Assembly: GCF_001295265.1 (NCBI RefSeq)
Contig: NZ_LJOD01000001.1
Coordinates: 310,001-374,000, forward strand
From: Chryseobacterium indologenes
Lineage (GTDB): Bacteria > Bacteroidota > Bacteroidia > Flavobacteriales > Weeksellaceae
Length of the DNA stretch: 64,000 nt
Direction: 5' to 3'
Shown piece by piece: positions 43,301 through 51,237 of this stretch (its first letter is position 1; each line of letters starts with the position of its first letter). Position numbers and translations under genes: made by a program. The notes beneath the pieces were generated by a model. The model was not told where the DNA came from, made no database searches, and worked only from the letters and a program-made list of their open reading frames with translations.

Positions 43301-46185
43301 TCTGAAACGGTTTTTCCGGTGCCATCCTGTACAAAAACATTTACCATGGCATCCGGTATTGCAGAATAAACATATATTTTGGCTTTCTCCCCTCTTGAAA
43401 ATTCGTTTTTAGGTTCAATAATGCTCAGGAATGTCTTCTGTGAAAATTTTAAAGCTCCTTTATCCCAGATGCTGAAGTTCTGGGAAGATTTAATGGTATC
43501 TTTTCCTTCGATATTGTACAGTTCCAGCTGGTAATCTCCTGCATCCAGTTTTCCTAAATCCAGTTCTGCTGAAGGCTGTTGCTGTCTTTCCACAATTATT
43601 TTCTCTGTTTTCCAGTTTTTTACCTCATCATTTTTGTCGAAAAGATCATGAGGAAACCTGCTGATGAATTCTTCTTTTGAAAATTCCGGAAGATCCTGAA
43701 CCGCTGACCGGAAGTTCTCCCTGAAAATCCTGTCCGGAGCAGCAAGTTTTGAAAGCTTAACCTGATAAGGTTTTTTCAGATCCTGCTCATTGTAGTTTCT
43801 TGTTTCCACTTTCAGTTTTACATTTTCATCACTGAAAGCATTGTTAAGCTCATCCGCTTTTATGTAATGAGAAACTGAAGCTACCTTCAGCTGGGTTTCT
43901 GCCGATTGGGTTTCTCCATTGATGTCTGTTACAGAGGCATTGATTTCGTAATTATCAATCTGAATTCCTTCTAAAGTTTCGTCTTTTTTAAGGTCCAGAC
44001 GGATTACAAACTCTCCTTTTTCATTGGTTCTGGCTTCTCCGAGGATAGAATTTTCATTATCATTTCCGCGTGGATACCACCAGAAATACCGCCATCTGAT
44101 GTTATGCTTTTTAATTTCATAATTCACGGTAGTATTGCTTAGGGCTACTCCGGAAAACATCATTGCTTTTCCTTTCAGCTCTATGGTCTGTCCGTATTTA
44201 TATTCATTTTTTACGGGATCAAAAGTCACCTCAAATTTTGGTCTTTTGTATTCTTCTACCCTGAAATCTTTATAGCCTTGGGAACCGGCATCTGTTCTCA
44301 GGTAAAAAATACCGTTCAGCTGGCCTTTAGGAAGGATAAAGCTTCCGTGATAGGAACCCAATTCATTGGTGGTAAAATCCTGGGAGGAAACATCCTGGCC
44401 GTTAGCATCCTGTAGTGTGATTTTCTGCTTCAGGCCTGCTGTTACGGATTCTGTTTCTTTATCTATTTTTGTATTGATTACTTTAAAATAAACGATCTGT
44501 CCCGGTCTGTAGATGGCCCTGTCTGTAAAGATCTGAGCCTGGAGACGAGGCTGTTTATTCGGATTATATTCTTCCGCTGTTCCGTTGTTACCGTATATCT
44601 GCATGATCTGGAAATCATTGGTTTTCGGCTGACGGATCAGAAATGTTCTGTAATACGCATTACTGGCTGTGGACGGAAATTTGAAGACTCCGCTTTCATT
44701 GGTTTTACCATCAATTTTATTTAATGTTTTATTGGAAACAAATTCATAAAAAGTAAGTCCTTCGTTCGCTGCAGGTTTTCCGTTTTCACTGTTTACCAGT
44801 TTCATTTCGTTGGAAAGCTGGTTACGGTCTGTTTTATTCTGATAGATAACCCTGTTTCCGGAAACAAAAAAGTAGAAATTCTGTCTGGAATCATTATCCA
44901 ATTGAGCGGCTCCCTTCACATGGTATTCAGCAACATAAGCTCCCGCCGGAAGAGGCTTGATCTCCAGGGAAGTTTTATGATTCTGATAATCTCCTGCATT
45001 AACGAGCCGGAAAGTTTCTTTTCTTACCAGATTTTTTTTGATCTTTCCGAATGTGTTGTCATAGCTGCTCTGTATATATTGCATGAATGGAAGAAAGTCT
45101 TCTTTTACTTCATAAATATTCAGAGAGAATTCGGATACGTTTTTATGTTCTGCAACAATATGAACGGGCAAATTACTCTGGGTTTGCCGCTCATATCTGA
45201 TGGTAAGCAACGGATTGGTGATCTGGTTTTCCTTATTTTTAATGTTTTCTAGGAAGGGTGATTTCGGGTACTGTTTTTTCGCCTGATCCGCAACAGCCAA
45301 AGCTTCTTTTACTTTCTTTTTGACAATAAGCTCATTCATGATCTCTTCCATGATGACTACTTTGTAATCTCCTTCTGTTCCGGATTTCAAAAGATTCTGA
45401 AGCTGTTCAAGTTTATCTTTACAGTGGCTGTAATCACAGTTTTCCGTCAGTTTTTCCTTCATGAAATACAGTCTGGGGTTTCCGTTGTTCTGTGCGATAA
45501 GTTCATCGAAAACTGCATTAATCTTTATCCTGTTTTCTGCAAGTTCATTTTTTGTAAAAAATCCGTTGTCGGAAAGGAAAGCTATTTTTTTAAGAGAATA
45601 CCAGTCAAGAAGTGTTGGAAAATAAGCGATATCCTTTGTTCCTGTCAGCATATCCTGATATTTCTGCAGGGCAATCTTTTTCATTTCCTGCTTGCGGTTA
45701 TCCAGTTCCTGATAGCTTTTGGAGAGATAATTTTTAAAATCCAGCTTACTCCAGGTTTCTATTTGTGACAGGTCCTGTGAATTGATGTTAGTTCTTCCGT
45801 TTATTTTCCAGGAGTTCTGACTGTAATAATCATGAAAGAATTCGTTCATCAAAACCCTGAATACAAGCTGCTCTTCACCTTTCAGTTTTGCTTCTGTGGT
45901 CTGAAGCTTTTTAAAAAATTGGGAGGCTGTATTATTCTGATCGTCGTCTACAGTCTGGTTTACGATGCTGAATTCCGCTTTCAGGGAACGGATAAGCTGA
46001 AGTACATTATTTTCTTTCATAGCCTGGTTTTGGATGTCTAAAATAATGGGAAGATTGGATTTGTACGCTCCTCTGGTGCCGTTGTCCGCAATCTTTTTCC
46101 ATTGTCCTTCGTAATACTGCTGGGCCTGCATTTTAGGATAAAAGCTAAAACACAGCAACATCATTAATAGTCTGACATTTCTCAT
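40303..46185 (-). CDS. Alpha-2-macroglobulin family protein, thioester-less
   Basis: 1960 residues with a signal peptide (1-21, ending MQAQ). Macroglobulin domains are spread along the chain: the MG2-type FTDRAIYRPGQIVYFKVINTK near residue 555, and the A2M core PDLKTDAEGNVSFEFTSPEALTKWKLMFLAHTKD near 1190-1225, followed by an alpha-toroid (thioester-domain-like) region from about 1400 to 1750. The C-terminus is the Bacteroidota-type FANGITTMQNYYAPQMNS-like end. The CxEQ thioester motif is not found; the position near residue 1420 reads NNSAD. A SusC-like EVVMVGYGQKK segment occurs near residue 1150 in the presumed bait region. Such proteins trap or hinder foreign proteases at the cell envelope. 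Ecotin follows at 43 bp, and a truncated paralogue lies 24 bp upstream. Confidence 0.93.
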   Translation of the reverse strand: MRNVRLLMMLLCFSFYPKMQAQQYYEGQWKKIADNGTRGAYKSNLPIILDIQNQAMKENNVLQLIRSLKAEFSIVNQTVDDDQNNTASQFFKKLQTTEAKLKGEEQLVFRVLMNEFFHDYYSQNSWKINGRTNINSQDLSQIETWSKLDFKNYLSKSYQELDNRKQEMKKIALQKYQDMLTGTKDIAYFPTLLDWYSLKKIAFLSDNGFFTKNELAENRIKINAVFDELIAQNNGNPRLYFMKEKLTENCDYSHCKDKLEQLQNLLKSGTEGDYKVVIMEEIMNELIVKKKVKEALAVADQAKKQYPKSPFLENIKNKENQITNPLLTIRYERQTQSNLPVHIVAEHKNVSEFSLNIYEVKEDFLPFMQYIQSSYDNTFGKIKKNLVRKETFRLVNAGDYQNHKTSLEIKPLPAGAYVAEYHVKGAAQLDNDSRQNFYFFVSGNRVIYQNKTDRNQLSNEMKLVNSENGKPAANEGLTFYEFVSNKTLNKIDGKTNESGVFKFPSTASNAYYRTFLIRQPKTNDFQIMQIYGNNGTAEEYNPNKQPRLQAQIFTDRAIYRPGQIVYFKVINTKIDKETESVTAGLKQKITLQDANGQDVSSQDFTTNELGSYHGSFILPKGQLNGIFYLRTDAGSQGYKDFRVEEYKRPKFEVTFDPVKNEYKYGQTIELKGKAMMFSGVALSNTTVNYEIKKHNIRWRYFWWYPRGNDNENSILGEARTNEKGEFVIRLDLKKDETLEGIQIDNYEINASVTDINGETQSAETQLKVASVSHYIKADELNNAFSDENVKLKVETRNYNEQDLKKPYQVKLSKLAAPDRIFRENFRSAVQDLPEFSKEEFISRFPHDLFDKNDEVKNWKTEKIIVERQQQPSAELDLGKLDAGDYQLELYNIEGKDTIKSSQNFSIWDKGALKFSQKTFLSIIEPKNEFSRGEKAKIYVYSAIPDAMVNVFVQDGTGKTVSETHKLKKGVLEYTIDIPKDKGISALNIQFQIVAFNDVQTKSVVLKIKDTEQPLKIETITFRDKLEPGSKEKWSVKVSGNDKEKVNAEVLANMYDMSLDQFAVNSFSWQKLYMPYTLITSYEIGDYLQQAYYQKRLKYYNGKYVQVPGFNWFDNDIYAYGTAGNGGRLARNKIAPVPAPAAVAKEASIDEVVMVGYGQKKAMKVEAQAADAEGVLDIDDQAEQKESLEKVPVRQNLNETAFFYPDLKTDAEGNVSFEFTSPEALTKWKLMFLAHTKDARAAVLEKQVVTQKEFSVTPNYPRFLREGDELNLQSKLSNLTDKKLSGSAELQILDAFTNENITSKFGINAGAQNFNLSENGNSALTWKLKVPDNVSSIIMKVVAKAGAYSDGEQQAVAVLPNRMLVTDAVPVFVKEGETKTFVLENLKNTTSTTISNVSNTLELTTNPIWEIMFALPSLKNDQNNSADVVFNKWFADVLASEIFRANPKMKTVFEEYQNKGLLNSNLEKNQELKQLLLEETPWVLESKDENEQMQKLALLFDVNMMRNSISQSWKDLIKLQNPDGGFSWYSGYPSSYGTSLYILKNLGKINSWLKDNVKDYQGTEQKELVAKLVQYVDNEVSRYWDVKKENVWNNWTMDYLDTRNYWESQYPLKGKGATLKSLVKQKAKTAKITDFTFFGLHRAALLMNDYGLKDVSDKLMNYLKETSTDTKTQGVYWKQNLNDWGWFGSKVVNHAGALEAFNKLKANDQKFIEEMKIWLVTQKEVNSWGSSRGTSEVIFTILNSGKSWTGAESDKATIVWGGKELSPQTQAAGYVKSAVKTDAVDKKLATVTITKPGPGIVQGGLFWQYYEDLDKIKSSESYISVTKELYKKIKTVNGEELQKISSETPLKVGDKVTVRMILNTDRAMEFIHIKDMRAAGFEPVDVLSGYQWKNNLGYYQSTKDASANFYIQYMLKGKYVFEYDVVANASGKFSNGITTMQNYYAPQMNSHTKGTTVSILE

Positions 46186-46209
46186 CTGTTATATGTTATT
46201 TTCTAATTT

Positions 46210-46976
46210 CTATTTTATCTCTTTTGTTCTGGCATTCATCTGAGGTGCATAATAATTCTGCAGGATGGCAAAGCCGCTGAAGAAATTTCCTGAAGCGTTG
46301 CATACCAGATCATATTCAAATACATGTTTTCCTTTCGGCATGCGGTAAATATAGAAGTTGGCAGAAGCATCTTTGACAACCTGATAATATCCCAGATTAT
46401 TTTTATACTGATAGCCTGAAAGCACATCTACAGGCTCTAATCCTGCTGCTCTCATATCTTTCAGGTGAATATACTGCATCGGACGGTCTGTATTAAGGAT
46501 CATCCTGACGGTAATGCGGTCTCTTACGATGAGCGGACTATTGCCTGTAATCTTGATCAGCTCTTCCCCGTTCGTGGTTTTTATCTTTTTATAATACTCT
46601 CTTGTCATGGAAAGGTAGGTTTCTGTGGATGTTACATTTTCCAGGTTCTCGTAATACTGCCAGAACAATCCATCTTGTGCAATTCCCGGGCCGGATTTTG
46701 TTACGGTGAACTCCTACTATATCTTTTACAATCAAAATCCCGGGTAGCTTTATACACCTCAAATTCTGCCTTCAGGGATCTGATCATTTCCGTTGTATTG
46801 TTTTCTTCAACGGCTCTATTCTGAATCTCAAGAATAAGAGGCAGATTGGATTTAAAAGTTCCGGCTTTATAGCTTTCTGCAATTTTCCTCCACTGCTCTT
46901 GATAAAACTTCTGTGCAAAGGAAAATATACACAAAAAAGTAAAAAAGAGAAGAACACATTTGCAGATGATTTTCAT
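46210..46976 (-). pseudogene. Remnant of a second alpha-2-macroglobulin gene with a large internal deletion
   Basis: Two frame-separated pieces match the two ends of the neighbouring macroglobulin. The upstream piece (46976 to about 46715) encodes a signal peptide and KFYQEQWRKIAESYKAGTFKSNLP-like sequence, equal to residues 1-75 of the intact protein. The downstream piece (about 46705 to 46210) encodes GPGIAQDGLFWQYYENLEN through DASANFYIYRMPKGKHVFEYD to the closing QNYYAPQMNARTKEIK, equal to the last 170 residues. The join near 46700-46720 is out of frame, and about 1,700 codons of the middle are missing. It arose by tandem duplication of the macroglobulin gene followed by internal deletion. 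The residual upstream frame could still express a short secreted peptide, but this is not likely to be functional. Confidence 0.88.
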
Positions 46977-46990
46977 AGGTATTAATTTTG
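46959..46990 (+). promoter_or_regulatory. Promoter of the UbiA-like/recF operon
   Basis: Exact TTTG (46959-46962), 20-bp spacer, exact TAATTTTG (46983-46990). The -7 box ends 4 bp before the ATG at 46995, so the mRNA would start at or next to the start codon. The -33 box lies inside the 5' end of the macroglobulin remnant. Confidence 0.65.
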
Positions 46991-46994
46991 ATAA

Positions 46995-47750
46995 ATGAAT
47001 GTTTTAAAAATACTGAAAAAATACATTATAGACAGCCAGATTTATGTCTCTTTAATGGGAACTTTTTTTGCAGTATTTTTTATGAAAGAGCAAAATACAT
47101 TCCGCTTTCCATCTGTGCTTCTGATCTTTATCACTTATTTCAGCGGTTATCTTTATACAAAATATCAGTACACCAAGCATTTCCTTAAGATTGTGGCCCT
47201 GAATGCTGTTGCCGGAATTGCCTGCGCTTTTCTGATTATTCATAATCACAATGAAATAAGGCTTCTTAAATGGTTCATTATTGTCGTTCTGGGGTTGCTT
47301 TACAACAGTTTTTTTCTGGATGTGTATATCCGGAAAATTCCGCTTCTGAAGGTTTTTTATGTAGGATTGGTCTGGGCACTGATGAACTGCTGGCTTACGC
47401 TTCCGGAATTCAGCCTTCCTATTTTTCTGGTCAGCTTCTTTTTTATAACAGCATTGGTTCTTCCTTTTGATATACGTGATATGGGTGCTGATACGGTAAA
47501 AACCTTTCCCCAGATTATCGGGATTCAGAAAACAAAGTATATTGCGTATGGTCTTGTGCTTATCAGCTGTCTGATTTCGGCTTTTTATCTTAAACCGTTA
47601 TATGCGGGAGCATTTTTTCTTTCGGGTATTGTGACTTATATTTTTATTTATTTCGCTGAAAATAAACGTGATGACCTTTATTTTTCCTTCGGGGTGGAAA
47701 CCTGCTCAGCACTTCCTTTTTTATTTTTACTAATAATGGAGTATTTTTGA
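46995..47750 (+). CDS. UbiA-superfamily-like integral membrane protein
   Basis: 251 residues with about eight membrane segments. The second Asp-rich motif of UbiA prenyltransferases is preserved as LPFDIRDMGADTVKTFPQIIG near residues 154-174. The first Asp-rich motif (NxxxD type) is hard to find: the corresponding loop reads YNSFFLDVYIRKIPLLKVFYVG. That suggests a divergent member or altered activity. True UbiA enzymes attach prenyl chains to aromatic acceptors in quinone or lipid synthesis. It starts a plus-strand run with recF 3 bp downstream. Confidence 0.75.
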   Translation: MNVLKILKKYIIDSQIYVSLMGTFFAVFFMKEQNTFRFPSVLLIFITYFSGYLYTKYQYTKHFLKIVALNAVAGIACAFLIIHNHNEIRLLKWFIIVVLGLLYNSFFLDVYIRKIPLLKVFYVGLVWALMNCWLTLPEFSLPIFLVSFFFITALVLPFDIRDMGADTVKTFPQIIGIQKTKYIAYGLVLISCLISAFYLKPLYAGAFFLSGIVTYIFIYFAENKRDDLYFSFGVETCSALPFLFLLIMEYF

Positions 47751-47753
47751 CGA

Positions 47754-48833
47754 ATGATTATCAAGAAGCTTTCTCTTTACAATTTCAAAAACCACTCGGA
47801 GAAGAAATTTGAGTTCTCACCACAGATCAACTGTTTTGTAGGAAACAACGGTGCCGGAAAGACCAATATCCTGGACGCCCTGCATTATCTGTCTGTAGGA
47901 AAAAGTTTTCTGGGCAATACAGATGTTAACAATATTAAGCAGGAGGAAGATTTTTTCACTATTGATGCTGAAATCCTGAATGAAGACAGCGAGGACCTTA
48001 TCAAGATCTCCCAGCCCAAAGAAGCCAAAAAGATCATTAAAAAGAATGATAAAAGCTATGACAGGCTCGCGGATCATATCGGTTACCTTCCCAGCGTAAT
48101 GATCTCTCCTTATGACTCCAACCTGATTTCGGATTCCGGGGAAAGCCGCAGAAAGTTTCTGGATTCTATGATTTCTCAGACAGATTCCGGCTACCTTTTT
48201 GACCTGATCCAGTATCAGAAAACGATACAGCAGAGAAACGCCCTGCTTAAATATTTCGCCAAAAACAGAACCTGGGATAAAGATTCACTGGAAATCTATG
48301 ATGACCCGATCACCCGCTACGGAACTAAAATTTTTAACAAAAGAAAAGATTTTGTAGAGCAGCTGAACCCTATTGTTCAGAACTTCTATCAGATTATTTC
48401 GGGAGGAAAGGAAACGGTTTCGGTTATTTATGATTCTCATCTTCTTGAAAGCTCTTTTGAAGAACTTTTAAAGGAAAGTCTTGAAAAAGACCGGATGCTT
48501 ACTTATACCTCAAAAGGTGTTCACAAAGATGATCTTCTTTTTGAAATGGATCATATTTTAATTAAGAAAACCGGATCGCAGGGACAGCAGAAGTCTTTTC
48601 TTATTTCTCTGAAGCTGGCTCAGATGAACCTGATAAAAGAGCTTACCAGGAAAACACCTATCCTTTTACTGGATGATATTTTTGATAAGCTGGATGATAC
48701 GCGGGTTTCCCAGCTGATTGAACTGGTTAACAAAGAAAGCTTCGGACAGATATTCATTACAGATACGCACAGGGAAAGAACGGAAAGTGTCGTTAAGAAA
48801 ATTAACGAAGAAAGCATTATTTTTGAGATATGA
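47754..48833 (+). CDS. recF: DNA replication and repair protein RecF
   Basis: 359 residues. It loads RecA at gapped DNA and supports restart of stalled forks. The Walker A motif GNNGAGKT is at residues 30-37 after the conserved start KKLSLYNFKNHSEKKFEF; the ABC-type signature is GSQGQQKSFLISLKLAQ near residue 272, and Walker B is PILLLDDIFDKLDD near residue 301. The length is standard. It lies 3 bp behind the UbiA-like gene, overlaps the next gene by 4 bp (ATGA), and is followed by a DUF721 gene. recF next to a DUF721 (DciA-type) gene is a known bacterial pairing. Confidence 0.97.
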   Translation: MIIKKLSLYNFKNHSEKKFEFSPQINCFVGNNGAGKTNILDALHYLSVGKSFLGNTDVNNIKQEEDFFTIDAEILNEDSEDLIKISQPKEAKKIIKKNDKSYDRLADHIGYLPSVMISPYDSNLISDSGESRRKFLDSMISQTDSGYLFDLIQYQKTIQQRNALLKYFAKNRTWDKDSLEIYDDPITRYGTKIFNKRKDFVEQLNPIVQNFYQIISGGKETVSVIYDSHLLESSFEELLKESLEKDRMLTYTSKGVHKDDLLFEMDHILIKKTGSQGQQKSFLISLKLAQMNLIKELTRKTPILLLDDIFDKLDDTRVSQLIELVNKESFGQIFITDTHRERTESVVKKINEESIIFEI

Positions 48834-49510
48834 CATCAAAAATCCACATTCTGTTGTTTTCAGTGATTTTTCTGCTTTCTTTCGGACAGAAGAAAAAGAA
48901 AGCAAATGTGGATCTGTTATCAGAATATTCTTCTTACCGGGATGGTGATCTCAGAAAGGACTTCAAACCCATTGCCCCTGAAAAGAGAGCGACCAGATTT
49001 CCATTTAATAAAGCAACTCAGATAAAGATTATTTCTTATAATCTGAATTTAAAAAGAACGGGCGCCGGTTATACCCCGCCACCGCCACTACCAAAAACAA
49101 AGGAAGACTCCATCAACCTTACAAAATATTACGACAGCATTAAAAAAAATGTAAAACTTGAATTGAGGGAAGCTGTTAAGCATTCTGATTTTGAAGATAT
49201 TCAGGAATCTAAAACCTTAACACGGTCTGAAATTTCTGAGCTCACAGATGTGATTTACAATACCTGCAATAAATATTATATAAGTGTTGTTTCTACAAAC
49301 GGATGTTTTTTCCCAAGGAATGCCATCCTGTTTTATGATAAGAATGATAAAGTTTTTGCTTATTTTGAAATCTGCTTTGAGTGCTCGGGAATAGTGTCTT
49401 CTCCGAAAAATATGCTGGCGCCCATTGAGGCCTGTGAATACCTTTATCCCGAACTGGAAAAGTTTTTTAAAAGCAAGGGGGTAACCACTCAATTTATAGA
49501 AAGAAAATAG
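48830..49510 (+). CDS. Exported protein of unknown function between recF and DUF721
   Basis: 226 residues with a signal peptide (1-20, ending SFGQ). A basic segment (KKKKANVD) follows, then a proline run in GAGYTPPPPLPKTKEDS, and a folded C-terminal half with NGCFFPRNAILFYDKNDKVFAYFEICFECSGIVSSPKN, which carries several cysteines (in NGCFF, ICFEC, EACEY). I do not recognise a family. The 4-nt overlap with recF and 1-bp gap to the DUF721 gene show a tight operon, although an exported protein has no obvious link to replication. Confidence 0.78.
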   Translation: MTSKIHILLFSVIFLLSFGQKKKKANVDLLSEYSSYRDGDLRKDFKPIAPEKRATRFPFNKATQIKIISYNLNLKRTGAGYTPPPPLPKTKEDSINLTKYYDSIKKNVKLELREAVKHSDFEDIQESKTLTRSEISELTDVIYNTCNKYYISVVSTNGCFFPRNAILFYDKNDKVFAYFEICFECSGIVSSPKNMLAPIEACEYLYPELEKFFKSKGVTTQFIERK

Positions 49511-49511
49511 T

Positions 49512-49805
49512 ATGAAGAAGAAAAAACGTGAATATCAGTCTTCAGAACTTGTGAAATCTTTTGCAAAGATTTATGGTTTTGAAGATAAGCTTGTTGCCTT
49601 TGAAATCAAAGATTTTCTGGAAGATTATCTTGATAAAAGTCTTTTCAGTGAAATACGGAGCGTTAATATTGAAGAAAAATGTGTGGTGATTAAAATAGAT
49701 TCTCCCCTGCTTAAGCATGATTTCCAGATGAGGAAAAGCTTTTATCTTAAAAAGTTCCGGGATAAGTTTGGGGAGGAAAAGTTTAATGATCTTAAGATTT
49801 TATAG
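49512..49805 (+). CDS. DUF721 (DciA-like) protein
   Basis: 97 residues. It has the small DUF721 fold: an N-terminal SSELVKSFAKIYGFEDKLVAFEIKDFLED helical stretch, then a beta-hairpin region IEEKCVVIKIDSPLLKHDFQMRKSFYLKKF and a terminal helix with GEEKFNDLKIL. DUF721 includes DciA, the helicase loader used by bacteria that lack DnaC/DnaI. Bacteroidota carry short forms like this one. Its place behind recF fits a replication function, which is inferred from family and context. Confidence 0.88.
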   Translation: MKKKKREYQSSELVKSFAKIYGFEDKLVAFEIKDFLEDYLDKSLFSEIRSVNIEEKCVVIKIDSPLLKHDFQMRKSFYLKKFRDKFGEEKFNDLKIL

Positions 49806-49971
49806 AACCCTTTTTGCCTGGCTTTACACAGGTTATTATTCAGGATTACAGGTTTTGGCTAAAGATTTATTATTTTGACGGACTTAAATTGAATAAATTC
49901 TATCAATCGTACATAATCCCTGCTAATGATAAGATAGAATGAATTACAACTTTCATTATAATTGATGTTTT

Positions 49972-50781
49972 TTATAACATATTCAACGTTTTTATGGCTT
50001 CTTCCGGATCAAAAAACAGTTTTGAATTTTTTACAAATCCATAAGCAGTATCCGTATCCTTATTGATGATATAGCTTATTTTAGCCGGGTTGCTGTCAAA
50101 ATCTTCATAACAAGGCATAAAATCCTCTAAATATTTGTCTAAATACTGATATTTAAAATCCTTAATATCGATAATTATATGCTTTACCGCAGAAAACCTT
50201 AAAAATTTCTTCAAAGCAGCATACATTCTTTTTGTTTCCAATATATCATCATCAAGGTCTTTGGTAGGGCCCGGATAGACTCCTGTTATTTTAAAATAGC
50301 CTAATTTATTCTTTTTATCGTGTTTAATTTCAAAGGAAAGGAAATGAGTATGTTCCAGTGCTTCTACAAATTTAGGCTTATAGCGCTGATCATCATATAT
50401 TCTTATTTTTCCATCATAATATGTTTTTTTCAATAATCCGGAACAATAGTTTAAAGCCTCTAATTCTGTATCAAAAACGTTATTTTCCTCAATGTTGAAG
50501 TTCCCTTTTATAAATATAAACCGGTCTTTGCAGATAGAATTTAATCTGAAAGCAGTATTTGTATTATTCTGTAAATCGGAAAAATTAATAATCCTATAAG
50601 AAGTAGTATCATCGTAAAACTCTTCATTAAGGTAAAATTTCAGTAACTCTGCCTCCTCCATTGAGTCAATTCTTCCGGTAATATTGATTATGGGAACATA
50701 ACTGTCACTTTTTGTTAATTTCCAGTAAACAGTGTGGGGTATAAAATGGGTCTTGAGTTCTGTGTATGCTTCCAGTTTCAT
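49972..50781 (-). CDS. Cytoplasmic protein of unknown function
   Basis: 269 residues, no signal or membrane segment. The chain alternates predicted strands and helices and contains charged repeats such as EALEHTHFLSFEIKHDKKNKLGYFKITG and FSAVKHIIIDIKDFKYQYLDKYLEDFM, with an overall acidic and aromatic-rich composition. No known family is recognised. It is transcribed opposite to the neighbouring unknowns at 50.9-53.3 kb. A TATTTTTG box lies 4 bp upstream of its ATG. The AT-rich composition is in line with the accessory genes beside it. Confidence 0.7.
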   Translation of the reverse strand: MKLEAYTELKTHFIPHTVYWKLTKSDSYVPIINITGRIDSMEEAELLKFYLNEEFYDDTTSYRIINFSDLQNNTNTAFRLNSICKDRFIFIKGNFNIEENNVFDTELEALNYCSGLLKKTYYDGKIRIYDDQRYKPKFVEALEHTHFLSFEIKHDKKNKLGYFKITGVYPGPTKDLDDDILETKRMYAALKKFLRFSAVKHIIIDIKDFKYQYLDKYLEDFMPCYEDFDSNPAKISYIINKDTDTAYGFVKNSKLFFDPEEAIKTLNML

Positions 50782-50785
50782 GTTT

Positions 50786-50793
50786 CAAAAATA
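50786..50793 (-). promoter_or_regulatory. -7 box adjoining the start of the unknown gene at 50781
   Basis: TATTTTTG on the minus strand, 4 bp from the ATG; no exact -33 box at 18-21 bp. It would give a leaderless or near-leaderless mRNA. Confidence 0.35.
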
Positions 50794-50934
50794 GTAATTC
50801 TTACTTCTTATATATTCTGATATCATTTCTTTAAGCTTTTATTTTTCTGAAGGTAAAATAAATACAGCTAAAAAATGTAAATTTATCCGGATGTTTCCGA
50901 GTGGAAAAATTAACAGACCAAAAAACTAATAAAA

Positions 50935-51198
50935 ATGAAAGTGACAACAATAATGTACGCTCCAACAGCAGTTACGCAGTTTACCTACAGATTCAATAAA
51001 GAAAATAATACCCACATTGAACATACTCATGAGATCATAGAAGGCTCCCCTTTTGTAACGATTGATTTTAAAGAAACCAGCCGGGATTTAGTGTTTCATT
51101 ATTCTTATGAATTAGGCAGAATTCAGAAATATTTAGCCCAACAAGGAGAAGAATTATTACCCCTAGCAGATTATCCTTTTCCTCCTGAAAAGGAATAG
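50935..51198 (+). CDS. Small unknown protein, first gene of the pentapeptide cluster
   Basis: 87 residues, cytoplasmic, starting MKVTTIMYAPTAVTQFTY. It has a histidine cluster (THIEHTHEIIEG), a predicted beta-sheet core and a C-terminal helix (YELGRIQKYLAQQGEELLPLADYP), ending in a proline-rich tail. I do not recognise a family. It opens a run of four co-directional genes (to 53317), the next two being pentapeptide-like proteins. Spacing to the next gene is 39 bp. Its coding status is supported by codon use and the intact frame, but nothing else. Confidence 0.65.
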   Translation: MKVTTIMYAPTAVTQFTYRFNKENNTHIEHTHEIIEGSPFVTIDFKETSRDLVFHYSYELGRIQKYLAQQGEELLPLADYPFPPEKE

Positions 51199-51237
51199 AC
51201 TGTTTCCGGATGTTAAAATTAATACCAGATATAAAAA

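Noticed and set aside
46210-46976. Treating the two macroglobulin-like frames as two separate small genes
   Set aside because: They match the two ends of the neighbouring 1960-residue protein in the same order, joined out of frame, so a single deleted copy is the simpler reading.
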